Origin: Erythrobacter fulvus | Lineage (GTDB): Bacteria; Pseudomonadota; Alphaproteobacteria; Sphingomonadales; Sphingomonadaceae | DNA length: 64,000 nucleotides | Direction: 5' to 3' | Assembly: GCF_028595285.1 (NCBI RefSeq) | Contig: NZ_JAQQXQ010000001.1 | Span: forward strand, 22,308-86,307 | Notes under the pieces: model-generated | Database searches by the model: none | The model's input: the letters and a program-made list of their open reading frames with translations, nothing else | What the model was told of the DNA's origin: nothing | Shown here: one piece after another, positions 36,448-44,043 of the stretch | How positions within the stretch are numbered: position 1 is the stretch's first letter | Layout of the letters: the number at the start of each line of letters is the position of its first letter | Translations under genes and position numbers: made by a program

Positions 36448-37233
36448 ATGAGCCTCGGCTTTTCGGTCGACAGCCTGCTCCCCAAGGCGCGCGGGGGAGG
36501 GCAACTGCGCATGGGGCTGGTGAAGCTGGAAGAGCGCGAATGGCTCCAGCCGCAGCCTGATCTAGCGGCGCGGGCCGAAGGGTTCGCGCAGTGGCCCGAA
36601 GGCGTGCAGCTGACGCCTGAAGTCGATGCGCCCGGACGCGAACTGGCGGCGATGCTGGGTGTGAACGGCGCGCTCCCCGAAGTCGCCAGCGCCGTGCATG
36701 AAGACCTGTGTCTGCTGACAAGGCACGAGGGCGAGGATGTTTATCGCCTGATCGGAGCCGCAGTCGCCTGGCCGTCCGACTGGCGCCCCGGCGAAAAAAT
36801 AGGGCTTCCCCTGCGCGCGCTCCACGCACCGATTGCGGGTTACGAGCAACAGCTTGCGACCGGGGTTGATCGTTTCATGGAGACGCTCCGCCCCGGCCCG
36901 ATCTACGGCCGCTGCAACTGGTTCATCGCGGCCACGGGTGAGCGCCGCTGGCTGCCCGATTGTCCGCCGCACGAGGCCTTCGCCCATGTCACGCCCGGGA
37001 ACGCGGGCGAAACGCTGTTCGTGCGCTCCGAACGCCAGACCCTGCGGCGCCTGCCGCAGACGGGCGCGATCCTGTTCACCATCGGGATTTATGTCGAGCC
37101 GCTGGGTACGCTTTCAAGTGAAAACAAAAGAATGCTTGCAGGTGCGGTACAAAACATGATCGCCGGTGAGAGCGACAGGCGCGGATCACCAAATTATGCG
37201 GATGCAATGCTACGATACATTTCGGAGCATTAG
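36448..37233 (+). CDS. Heme-dependent oxidative N-demethylase-like protein (DUF3445)
   Basis: A 261-residue protein of the DUF3445 family, related to the alpha subunit of dimethylamine monooxygenase-type heme N-demethylases. Characteristic stretches are HEDLCLLTRHEGEDVYRLIG, AVAWPSDWRPGEKIGLPLRA, the IHAPI-like LHAPIAGYE, RCNWFI and LFVRSERQTLRRLPQTGAIL with FTIGIYVEPL. The gene starts one base after the stop of the hydrolase gene. No partner reductase gene is nearby, so its electron donor is unknown. A role in breaking down methylated amines is only inferred. Confidence 0.8.
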   Translation: MSLGFSVDSLLPKARGGGQLRMGLVKLEEREWLQPQPDLAARAEGFAQWPEGVQLTPEVDAPGRELAAMLGVNGALPEVASAVHEDLCLLTRHEGEDVYRLIGAAVAWPSDWRPGEKIGLPLRALHAPIAGYEQQLATGVDRFMETLRPGPIYGRCNWFIAATGERRWLPDCPPHEAFAHVTPGNAGETLFVRSERQTLRRLPQTGAILFTIGIYVEPLGTLSSENKRMLAGAVQNMIAGESDRRGSPNYADAMLRYISEH

Positions 37234-37398
37234 ATTTTCCCTGCTGATTCTGAATTTATAATTTTCATTGAATTCGTGGTTTTATGTGGCTTGCTTTACT
37301 TATTGTAAGCTTCAGGCTAAGTCTATGCGGGTCTGGATAAATAGTATTGGCAAACACTTAATTTAGAAAGACAAAACTGACATTTCAGGGGGGAAATT
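37234..37398 (+). promoter_or_regulatory. A+T-rich upstream region of the exported-protein gene
   Basis: This 165-base gap is strongly A+T-rich against a G+C-rich background, with several runs of A and T and a TTAATTT stretch near 37360. It probably holds the promoter of the gene at 37399. I could not pick a single -35/-10 pair with confidence. Confidence 0.4.
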
Positions 37399-37839
37399 AT
37401 GCGTAAAACACTTATGATCGCTGCGGCATTTGCAATGCCGTTGACTGCTGCACCAGCATTGGCTGACAATCACATGGAAGCGGAAGCTCCAAAGCAAGCC
37501 AACCTGGACTGGTACGAAATCAACTACACGCGGTATCATGCTGGTAAGGTTGGGGAAGCTCGCCAAATGCAGGAAGTTTTCAAGGAAATCAGCGTAAAAG
37601 TTGGCTTGGAACTGCCTATGATCTTCCACATGAATTCCGGCGAATGGCACACGATGCTCGCCAGAAAGATGCCCGGCGGGATCGCTCAGATGGGCTGGGA
37701 AAGCAATCCGAATGGCCGGAAATGGTGGGCAGGATTGGTTGAGCATACGGGCAGCGAGGAAGCAGCCAACGAATATTGGCAAAAATATCAAAGCCTGATT
37801 GCGGACCAGAAAGAAGAGGTCGGGCACATCGACCGGTAA
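37399..37839 (+). CDS. Exported protein of unknown function in an A+T-rich island
   Basis: A 146-residue protein with a signal peptide (MRKTLMIAAAFAMPLTAAPA, cleavage near ALA at residue 22). The mature chain is mostly helical and polar, with several Trp residues (DWYEINYTRYHAGKVGEARQ, GEWHTMLARKMPGG, NPNGRKWWAGL), and has no cysteine. I do not recognise a family. GGGGGG lies 6 bases before the ATG, a strong ribosome site. Gene and the 165-base gap before it are clearly richer in A+T than the rest of the window, which hints at transfer or a special promoter. It precedes pccA by 100 bases. Confidence 0.7.
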   Translation: MRKTLMIAAAFAMPLTAAPALADNHMEAEAPKQANLDWYEINYTRYHAGKVGEARQMQEVFKEISVKVGLELPMIFHMNSGEWHTMLARKMPGGIAQMGWESNPNGRKWWAGLVEHTGSEEAANEYWQKYQSLIADQKEEVGHIDR

Positions 37840-37882
37840 TAGCCCGCTAGTCTATTTGCGAGCCTGACTTGGCTCTCTTGAT

Positions 37883-37939
37883 ACGGGCCTCCGACCACGG
37901 CATAGGCGTATTACGCAAATGCCACAGCCGGAGGCCCGT
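37883..37939 (+). promoter_or_regulatory. Long nested hairpin covering the pccA ribosome site
   Basis: ACGGGCCTCCG (37883-37893) is the exact reverse complement of CGGAGGCCCGT (37929-37939). Inside it, GGCA/TGCC and GCGT/ACGC stems nest around a three-base loop, with symmetric internal loops of 5+5 and 3+3 bases. The right arm holds GGAGG, the ribosome site for the TTG at 37940. No T run follows, so it is not a plain terminator. Confidence 0.6.
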
Positions 37940-39994
37940 TTGTTCTCGAAAATCCTGATTGCCAACCGCGGCGAGATCGCCTGCCGGGTCATTACCACCG
38001 CGCGGAAAATGGGTATCAAGACCGTCGCGGTCTATTCCGATGCCGATGCGCGCGCGCCCTTCGTGAAAATGGCCGACGAGGCGGTGCATATCGGCCCGTC
38101 GCCTGCGGCAGAATCCTATCTGATCCCCGAAAAGATCATCGCCGCGTGCAAGCAGACCGGGGCAGAGGCGGTGCACCCGGGCTATGGCTTCCTGTCCGAG
38201 CGTGCGAGCTTCGTCGAGGCGCTTGAGGCCGAGGGCATCGCCTTCATCGGCCCGCCGGTGAACGCAATTGCTGCGATGGGCGACAAGATCGAATCCAAAA
38301 AGCTGGCCAAGGAAGCGGGCGTCAATGTCGTGCCCGGCTTCGTCGGCGAAATCGAGGATACCGAGCACGCGGTGCGGATCGCCAACCAGATCGGCTATCC
38401 GGTGATGATGAAGGCCTCTGCCGGTGGCGGGGGCAAGGGAATGCGCCTTGCGTATAGCGAGGCTGACGTGCGCGAGGGCTTTGAAAGCGTGAAGCGCGAG
38501 GGGCTCAACTCCTTCGGCGATGACCGCGTCTTTATCGAGAAGTTCATTCTCAACCCGCGCCATATCGAAATCCAGATCCTCGGCGACAAGCACGGCAACA
38601 TCCTCTACCTCAACGAGCGCGAATGTTCGATCCAGCGCCGACACCAGAAGGTGGTCGAGGAAGCGCCGTCGCCCTTCGTGACCCCCAAGATGCGCAAGGC
38701 GATGGGCGAGCAATGCGTCGCCCTTTCGCGGGCGGTCGGATATCACAGCGCGGGCACGGTCGAACTGATCGTGAGCGGCGCGGACCCTACGGGGGAAAGC
38801 TTCTACTTCCTTGAAATGAACACCCGGCTTCAGGTCGAACACCCCGTCACTGAAGCGATCACCGGCATCGATCTGGTCGAGCAGATGATCCGCGTCGCGG
38901 CCGGGGAAAAGCTCAGCATGACGCAGGACGATATCGGCATTCACGGCTGGTCGATCGAAAACCGCGTCTATGCCGAAGACCCCTATCGCGGCTTCCTGCC
39001 GTCGACCGGACGCCTTACCCACTATGCCCCGCCGATCCCCGGCTGGAGCGAGGACGAGACTGTCGCAGGCCTGCCGCGGCGCGGTGTCGCGCGCGGCAGC
39101 GGATCGGTGCGCGTCGATGACGGGGTTTACGAAGGCGGCGAGGTGTCGATGTTCTACGACCCGATGATCGCCAAGCTGATTACCTGGGCACCGACCCGCG
39201 ACGAGGCGGCGGATCTGCAGATCGAGGCGCTCGACAATTTCCGCATCAAGGGGCTCGGCCACAATGTCGATTTCCTGTCCGCGATCATGCAGCACCCGCG
39301 TTTCCGTTCGGGGGAACTGACCACCGGCTTCATCGCCGAGGAATATCCCGAAGGGTTCGAGGGCGCGGCAACGTCGGAAGATTTCCGCCGCATTCTCGCG
39401 GCTGTGTGCGCGGGCAACGAATACACCCTGCAATCGCGCTCGCGCCGCATTTCGGGCCAGCTCGACGGGCCGTTGCCGGTCGCCAGCGAATGGCTGGTAA
39501 AATTGGGCGACGAACGCTTCGAAGTGGTGCTCGGCGATGGTCATGCGATGGTCGACGGGGTGCGGGTCGAAGGTCACTGCGACTGGCAACCCGGCATGGT
39601 CCACGCTGAAGCCACCGGCAAGATCGGTGACGGTGAGGAAGTGCGTTTCGGCCTGATCGTCGAGCGCAACGGCAACCAGTGGAAGGTCACGACCCGCGGC
39701 GCTGCGCATAGCGCGCTGGTGCTGCCGCTGCGCCTTGCCCGCCATGAAAGCCTGATGCTCGAAAAGGAGCCGCCGGATCTTTCGCGCATGCTGATCTGCC
39801 CGATGCCGGGGATGCTGGTGAAGCTCCACGTCGCTGCGGGCGAGACCGTGCAGCCGGGCCAGCCGCTGGCCACGGTGGAGGCGATGAAGATGGAAAACAT
39901 CCTGCGCGCCGAAAAGGAAGGCGTGATCGCGAAGATCAACGCTGCCGAAGGCGAGAGTCTGGCGGTCGACGCCGTGATCCTCGAACTGGAATAA
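37940..39994 (+). CDS. pccA: Propionyl-CoA/acetyl-CoA carboxylase alpha subunit (biotin carboxylase plus biotin carrier)
   Basis: About 684 residues from TTG 37940. The biotin carboxylase part starts FSKILIANRGEIACRVITTA and includes the ATP loop KASAGGGGKGMRLA and EMNTRLQVEHPVTE. A middle PCC-type linker domain follows, and the last 75 residues are a biotinyl carrier with the biotin Lys in VEAMKMENILRAE. It carboxylates its biotin and hands CO2 to PccB (7.5 kb upstream). TTG 37940 is preferred because GGAGG precedes it and it gives the usual N-terminus; ATG 37919 is in frame but has no ribosome site. The start lies at the base of a long hairpin. Confidence 0.94.
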   Translation: MFSKILIANRGEIACRVITTARKMGIKTVAVYSDADARAPFVKMADEAVHIGPSPAAESYLIPEKIIAACKQTGAEAVHPGYGFLSERASFVEALEAEGIAFIGPPVNAIAAMGDKIESKKLAKEAGVNVVPGFVGEIEDTEHAVRIANQIGYPVMMKASAGGGGKGMRLAYSEADVREGFESVKREGLNSFGDDRVFIEKFILNPRHIEIQILGDKHGNILYLNERECSIQRRHQKVVEEAPSPFVTPKMRKAMGEQCVALSRAVGYHSAGTVELIVSGADPTGESFYFLEMNTRLQVEHPVTEAITGIDLVEQMIRVAAGEKLSMTQDDIGIHGWSIENRVYAEDPYRGFLPSTGRLTHYAPPIPGWSEDETVAGLPRRGVARGSGSVRVDDGVYEGGEVSMFYDPMIAKLITWAPTRDEAADLQIEALDNFRIKGLGHNVDFLSAIMQHPRFRSGELTTGFIAEEYPEGFEGAATSEDFRRILAAVCAGNEYTLQSRSRRISGQLDGPLPVASEWLVKLGDERFEVVLGDGHAMVDGVRVEGHCDWQPGMVHAEATGKIGDGEEVRFGLIVERNGNQWKVTTRGAAHSALVLPLRLARHESLMLEKEPPDLSRMLICPMPGMLVKLHVAAGETVQPGQPLATVEAMKMENILRAEKEGVIAKINAAEGESLAVDAVILELE

Positions 39995-40365
39995 TGCACG
40001 TCCGGCACGATCCCGATGCGCCTGCGGGCGAGCAGATTGGCTTCGAGGATTTCCTCAAGGTCGATATTCGCATCGGGACCGTGCTGGCGGCCGAGGAATT
40101 TCCCGAGGCGCGCAAGCCGAGCTATCGGCTGCGGATCGATTTCGGCCCGGTGATCGGTGTGAAGAAAAGCTGTGCGCAGATTGCCGTCAATTACCATCCC
40201 GACGAACTGGTCGGGCGGCAGATCGCAGCGGTCGTCAATTTCCCGCCGCGGCAGATCGGCCCGGCCATGTCCGAAGTGCTGACACTCGGGTTCGCCGATG
40301 CGGCCGGAGAGGTCGTGCTGTTTGCGCCCGACACCCGCGTGCCGGAAGGATCCCGACTGTTCTAG
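39994..40365 (+). CDS. csaA: CsaA-type tRNA-binding-domain protein
   Basis: A 123-residue single-domain protein with the EMAP/tRNA-binding OB fold, as in chaperone CsaA: FEDFLKVDIRIGTVLAAEEF, KPSYRLRIDFGPVIGVKKS and a C-terminal EVLTLGFADAAGEVVLFAPD. CsaA binds tRNA and unfolded proteins and has been linked to export. Its ATG overlaps the pccA stop (TAATG), so it is the last gene of that transcript. Why it is coupled to pccA is unclear. Confidence 0.88.
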   Translation: MHVRHDPDAPAGEQIGFEDFLKVDIRIGTVLAAEEFPEARKPSYRLRIDFGPVIGVKKSCAQIAVNYHPDELVGRQIAAVVNFPPRQIGPAMSEVLTLGFADAAGEVVLFAPDTRVPEGSRLF

Positions 40366-40395
40366 CCGGCCGACAAGCTAACGCCGCGTCTATTC

Positions 40396-40447
40396 GTTTC
40401 AATGGCTTGAAACAATGCGGCGCGGGGCGGCGTTTATGTTACATAAA
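40396..40447. promoter_or_regulatory. Two dyad-symmetric sites upstream of a small gene
   Basis: GTTTCAA-TGGC-TTGAAAC (40396-40413) and TTTATG-TTA-CATAAA (40433-40447) are two perfect inverted repeats in the 228-base gap after csaA. They could be operators of the gene at 40594 or parts of a hairpin. The regulator is unknown. Confidence 0.4.
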
Positions 40448-40593
40448 GCGTTGTAAATCTGCGTCAGATTGATGATTTGGCGCAAAAAATACGCATGACA
40501 TCTATCTTACAGCCCCGACCATGAGTGACAATCGATCCGCCGATTCGCGGAATTTCCCGCGTACGGATTGAATCTCGGTGGGAGGATTTGATC

Positions 40594-40875
40594 ATGGCAC
40601 ATACAGGGACGGGGTTTTTCGATCGCAAGGGGAACTTCTTCAAGACCGCGCGCGATGCGACCGTGAGCGACATTGCCGGGTTGCTCGGACAGATCGGCGA
40701 AGGCGAAAGCCTGGCGCCGGGGATCGCCTACATGCTGCTCGAACGTCGCGGAGAGATCGAACGGTTGTTCGCCGAGCATGACAGGATGCTGGAGGAAGAA
40801 GCTTCGATAAAGGCCGCGAAAGACGCTGCCTCGCCTGACAACGTCGCCAAGCTGCCGAGCAGGCCGGTCGGGTAA
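40594..40875 (+). CDS. Small conserved cytoplasmic protein of unknown function
   Basis: A 93-residue protein with no signal peptide or membrane helix. The N-terminus (MAHTGTGFFDRKGNFFKTAR) is followed by a helical region (DIAGLLGQIGEGESLAPGIA, then LLERRGEIERLFAEHDRMLE) and a charged tail. GGGAGG sits 9 bases before the ATG at 40594, which sets the start; the open frame from 40525 is not needed. I do not recognise a family, though the FFDRKGNFFKT phrase suggests a compact conserved domain. Stands alone, convergent with the GNAT gene. Confidence 0.65.
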   Translation: MAHTGTGFFDRKGNFFKTARDATVSDIAGLLGQIGEGESLAPGIAYMLLERRGEIERLFAEHDRMLEEEASIKAAKDAASPDNVAKLPSRPVG

Positions 40876-40891
40876 CGCGCCATTACGCCGC

Positions 40892-41356
40892 TCAGCCGAG
40901 CGCCAGATGCAGGCACTGGTTGAAATCGGTCAGAACGTAATCGGCAAAGGCCGGACCGTTCACAAAGCCGCGATTACGATAGAGGGCGAGCGCCGGTTCG
41001 AATGCAGGCCCGCTGCCGGTTTCCAGACTTACAACGGCCAGTCCGTCGGCGCGCGCCTGTTCGATGATCGCTTCCAGCAACGCCGTTGCAATCCCCTGCC
41101 GCAGGAAGTCGGGATGGGTGCGCATCGATTTGATTTCGCCGCGCATGCTGTCGAGGCGCTTCATCGCGCCGATTGCTGCCACCCGCTCCGCCACATGAAC
41201 TGCCCAGACGGTGACGTTTTCAGCCTGCAAACCGCTAATATCGAGCGCGAAGCTTAGCCCGGGGGGCGAGCCTGCAACCATGCTGCGCTGGTGAAAGGCG
41301 ATCAGGTCGCGAACCTGCTGGTCGGCAAGATCGGCAGGGGCGATCCGCAAACTCAA
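40892..41356 (-). CDS. GNAT family N-acetyltransferase
   Basis: A 154-residue acetyltransferase. Motif A, the acetyl-CoA loop, reads RTHPDFLRQGIATALLEAII, and the C-terminal EPALALYRNRGFVNGPAFADY is typical of the family. The start is probably TTG 41356, which overlaps the stop of the upstream cyclase gene (TTGA) and gives the usual SLRIAPADL N-terminus. The same frame stays open far into the cyclase gene, but that part is out-of-frame shadow. It is the last gene of the leftward aroK-aroB-cyclase group. Substrate unknown. Confidence 0.8.
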   Translation of the reverse strand: MSLRIAPADLADQQVRDLIAFHQRSMVAGSPPGLSFALDISGLQAENVTVWAVHVAERVAAIGAMKRLDSMRGEIKSMRTHPDFLRQGIATALLEAIIEQARADGLAVVSLETGSGPAFEPALALYRNRGFVNGPAFADYVLTDFNQCLHLALG

Positions 41357-42123
41357 TCCCCGATCATCGCCACGGCGCGAATCCAGCCTGCACTCGCGCG
41401 TTCGATCTTCACCGGAAAACAGCTGACCATGAAGCCGTGCGGGGGCAGGGCGGCGAGGTTCGCCAGCTTTTCGATCTGGTAATAGGGCCGGATGCGCCCG
41501 GCCTTGTGGCCTTCCCAGATGATCGAAGGATCGCGGTTCTCGGCCCAGCGCCGCGCGGTGTGGCTGAAGGGCGCGTCCCAGCTCCATGCGTCGGTGCCGA
41601 CCACTTCGATACCCTGTTCGGTCAGCCACAAGGTCGCCTCCGCACCAAGGCCCACGCCCTGATCGGTGAAGCCATCGGTGCCGTAGACCGCGCCCGATTG
41701 CACCAACACGATATCGAGCGGTTCGAGGCTGTAGCCGATCCGCGCCAGTTCGGCCTGCACTTCGGCAGCGCTGACGACATGGCCGTGGGGGAGGCCCGAG
41801 AAATCCAGTTTCACGCCGGGGCGGAAAAAGCGGTCGAGCGGGGCTTCGTCGATGCTCGGGGCAGGGCGTGCGCCCGAATCCGTGGTCGAATGGAAATGCC
41901 ACGGCGCGTCCATGTGGGTGCCGTTATGGGTAGAAAGCTCGACGAATTCGACCGCCCAGCCTTCGCCGTCGGGCAGATCCTCGCGCTGCAAGCCGGGGAA
42001 GAACATCGCGATCTGTTCCCACGTATTCTCGTGGGTCATGTAGGTGACCTTGGGCCGCATCACCTCGGGATCGGAGATCACGTCATTGGTGATCGGAATG
42101 GAGAGGTCGATGAAGCGCGTCAT
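41353..42123 (-). CDS. Cyclase/kynurenine formamidase-like metal hydrolase
   Basis: A 256-residue protein of the cyclase (KynB-like) family, metal-dependent hydrolases that act on amide or ester bonds. The hallmark THNGTHMDAPWHFH (about residues 64-77) carries the metal ligands; the N-terminal FIDLSIPITNDVIS is also typical. True formamidases are shorter (about 210 residues); this longer form with VGTDAWSWDAPFSHTARRW belongs to a subgroup with unclear substrates. Its ATG overlaps the aroB stop (ATGA), so it is translated with the shikimate genes. No other tryptophan-breakdown gene is nearby. Confidence 0.8.
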   Translation of the reverse strand: MTRFIDLSIPITNDVISDPEVMRPKVTYMTHENTWEQIAMFFPGLQREDLPDGEGWAVEFVELSTHNGTHMDAPWHFHSTTDSGARPAPSIDEAPLDRFFRPGVKLDFSGLPHGHVVSAAEVQAELARIGYSLEPLDIVLVQSGAVYGTDGFTDQGVGLGAEATLWLTEQGIEVVGTDAWSWDAPFSHTARRWAENRDPSIIWEGHKAGRIRPYYQIEKLANLAALPPHGFMVSCFPVKIERASAGWIRAVAMIGD

Positions 42124-43238
42124 TGGCCGAGTTCTCCGTCCAGAAAGGCGGCGATGTCCGCCAGATCGACGTCGCGCGCGACATAGGCTTCGCCCAGTTG
42201 GCGCAGCAGCAGGAAGGGCAGGGTCGTGCCTTCGGCCTTCTTGTCGTGGCGCATGTGATCAACCAGGGCCGCGCCGTCGCAGGCAAGGCCCAGCGCCGTG
42301 AGGCTGGCAGACAGGCCCGCTGCGGCAACTGCGCGCGTCGCCCGATCGGCATCCTCGTGCGAAATCTCCCCGCGCCGCGCGGAATAGCGCGCCGCCAGCA
42401 CCATGCCCATTGCCACCGCCTCGCCATGCAGCAGCCGGTCGGAAAAGCCGGTCTCGGCTTCCAGCGCATGGCCGAAGGTGTGCCCGAGATTGAGCAGCGC
42501 GCGGCGGTCCATCGTTTCGCGCTCGTCCTCGGCGACGATCCTTGCCTTCATCGCGATGCTGGTGGCGATGGCGTGTTCCAGCGCGGCGGGTTCGCGCGCC
42601 AGCACCTTGTCGCCGTTGGCCTCCAGCCATGCAAAGAAGGCTGCGTCGCCCAGCAGGCCATATTTCAGCACCTCGGCATAGCCGGCGCGCATTTCGCGGT
42701 CGGGCAGGGTGCCCAGCACCAGCGGGTCGATCAGAACCAGCGAAGGCTGGTGAAACGCACCGATCAGGTTCTTGCCTGCGCCGGTGTTGATCGCGGTCTT
42801 GCCGCCGACCGAACTGTCGACCTGTGCCAGCAGCGTCGTCGGTAATTGCACGAAGCCGCAGCCGCGCTTGGTGATGGCGCAGGCAAAGCCGACCAGATCG
42901 CCCACCACCCCTCCGCCGAGCGCAAAGACATGATCCTTCCTCGTGACGCCAAGTGCCAGCAGCCAGTCGGTCAGCTGTTCGAGCACCCGCCAGCTTTTCG
43001 CGTTCTCGCCCGGTTCGACGACGAACCATTCGGCGGCAAATCCGCAAGCGGCGAGATCGGCGTCAACGGCGGCATGATAGAGTCGATATGTGTTCGCGTC
43101 CGCGACAAAGGGCACCTTGCGGCCGCCCGCATAGGAAGCGAGGAATGGCGCCGCAGCCTCTCCCAGCCGTGCCAGCAGCCCTTCCTCGATCATCACGTCA
43201 TAGGCGCGTCCGGCCAGCGCGACGGGAATTACAGCCAT
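42120..43238 (-). CDS. aroB: 3-dehydroquinate synthase
   Basis: A 372-residue NAD+- and zinc-dependent enzyme that closes DAHP to 3-dehydroquinate, step two of the shikimate pathway. Visible motifs are FALGGGVVGDLVGFACAI, QLPTTLLAQVDSSVGGKTAI with GAGKNLIGAFHQP, and the metal-binding LNLGHTFGHALE with a second His in LLHGEAVAMGM. Length is normal. It overlaps aroK by 10 bases and the cyclase gene by 4, all leftward. Confidence 0.97.
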   Translation of the reverse strand: MAVIPVALAGRAYDVMIEEGLLARLGEAAAPFLASYAGGRKVPFVADANTYRLYHAAVDADLAACGFAAEWFVVEPGENAKSWRVLEQLTDWLLALGVTRKDHVFALGGGVVGDLVGFACAITKRGCGFVQLPTTLLAQVDSSVGGKTAINTGAGKNLIGAFHQPSLVLIDPLVLGTLPDREMRAGYAEVLKYGLLGDAAFFAWLEANGDKVLAREPAALEHAIATSIAMKARIVAEDERETMDRRALLNLGHTFGHALEAETGFSDRLLHGEAVAMGMVLAARYSARRGEISHEDADRATRAVAAAGLSASLTALGLACDGAALVDHMRHDKKAEGTTLPFLLLRQLGEAYVARDVDLADIAAFLDGELGQ

Positions 43239-43804
43239 TGGTCAATCGCCTCGATGATGGCGCGGGCGGTATCGGCATGGGGGCCGTTCTCGCTCACCAC
43301 GCGGATGGGGGCCTGCGAATAGAAGGGCGTGCGTTCGGCGGCCAGCCGGGTCAGGATTTCCCGGGGGTTGCCATTGCGCAGCAGCGGGCGCGTGTTGCGC
43401 CGCGCGGTGCGTTCCACCAGCGTATCGACATCGGCATCGATCCACACCGGGATGGCTCGTTCAAGGATCAGCGCGCGGGTGGACGGATCGACAAAGGCCC
43501 CGCCGCCGGTGGCGATCACCCCGTGGCCTTCCTCTATCAGCCGGGCGATCACGCGCCGCTCGCCGTCGCGGAAATAGGCTTCGCCGAACTGTTCGAAGAT
43601 TTCCGGGATGCTCAGTTGCGCAGCTTCGGCAATGGCATCGTCGGCATCGACGAAATCGCGCTCTAGCAACCGTGCCAGTTTGCGCCCGACGGTGGACTTG
43701 CCCACCCCCATCAGCCCGACGAGCACCACCGGACGCGCAATGCGCGCGGCCACGGCTGCGAAAGCGGCGGGTGTCTGTTCGGTTGATGCAGGCTCGGCGG
43801 ACAT
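43229..43804 (-). CDS. aroK: Shikimate kinase
   Basis: A 191-residue P-loop kinase that phosphorylates shikimate with ATP. Walker A is LVGLMGVGKSTVGRKLA, the shikimate-binding DADDAIA and GGGAFVDPSTR regions follow, and the lid arginines are in RTARRNTRPLLR. An N-terminal extension of about 20 residues precedes the kinase core, common in this group. The ATG at 43804 is chosen over the longer frame to 43873, which crosses the promoter of the divergent small membrane gene. First gene of the aroK-aroB-cyclase-GNAT run. Confidence 0.96.
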   Translation of the reverse strand: MSAEPASTEQTPAAFAAVAARIARPVVLVGLMGVGKSTVGRKLARLLERDFVDADDAIAEAAQLSIPEIFEQFGEAYFRDGERRVIARLIEEGHGVIATGGGAFVDPSTRALILERAIPVWIDADVDTLVERTARRNTRPLLRNGNPREILTRLAAERTPFYSQAPIRVVSENGPHADTARAIIEAIDQWL

Positions 43805-43842
43805 TGCCGCACGGCCTATAGATGGGCTAGGGCGCGTGCAAT

Positions 43843-44043
43843 ATGGCAAACCTGTCCCGACCGCTGGCATCACGGCAGATCCTCGCGCGAGAACCGGCGC
43901 TGCAACCCCGCTTGCGCGTGCGGCGGCTGGGTCTGGTGCTGATCGTCATTGCCGCGCTGGCGGTACTGGCATGGATCGACGGCGGGGAAGAACCGCTGCA
44001 TCCGATCGCACAACCGGTCGACTTGCCGGAGGCCCGGCAATGA
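43843..44043 (+). CDS. Small single-pass membrane protein
   Basis: A 66-residue protein with a basic N-terminal part, one membrane helix (about residues 29-45, LGLVLIVIAALAVLAWI) and a short outer tail. Its stop overlaps the ATG of the next, large gene (ATGA), so the two are probably made together and may form a complex. It is divergent from aroK, 38 bases apart. No family recognised. Confidence 0.65.
   Translation: MANLSRPLASRQILAREPALQPRLRVRRLGLVLIVIAALAVLAWIDGGEEPLHPIAQPVDLPEARQ

Noticed and set aside
37847-39829. A 660-codon open frame antisense to pccA
   Set aside because: Composition (His/Arg/Asp-rich) is that of a G+C-rich shadow frame; pccA on the other strand has full domain matches.
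41357-41902. Upstream continuation of the GNAT reading frame through the cyclase gene, as if a fusion protein
   Set aside because: That part is an out-of-frame reading of the cyclase gene; GNAT similarity begins at the TTG at 41356.
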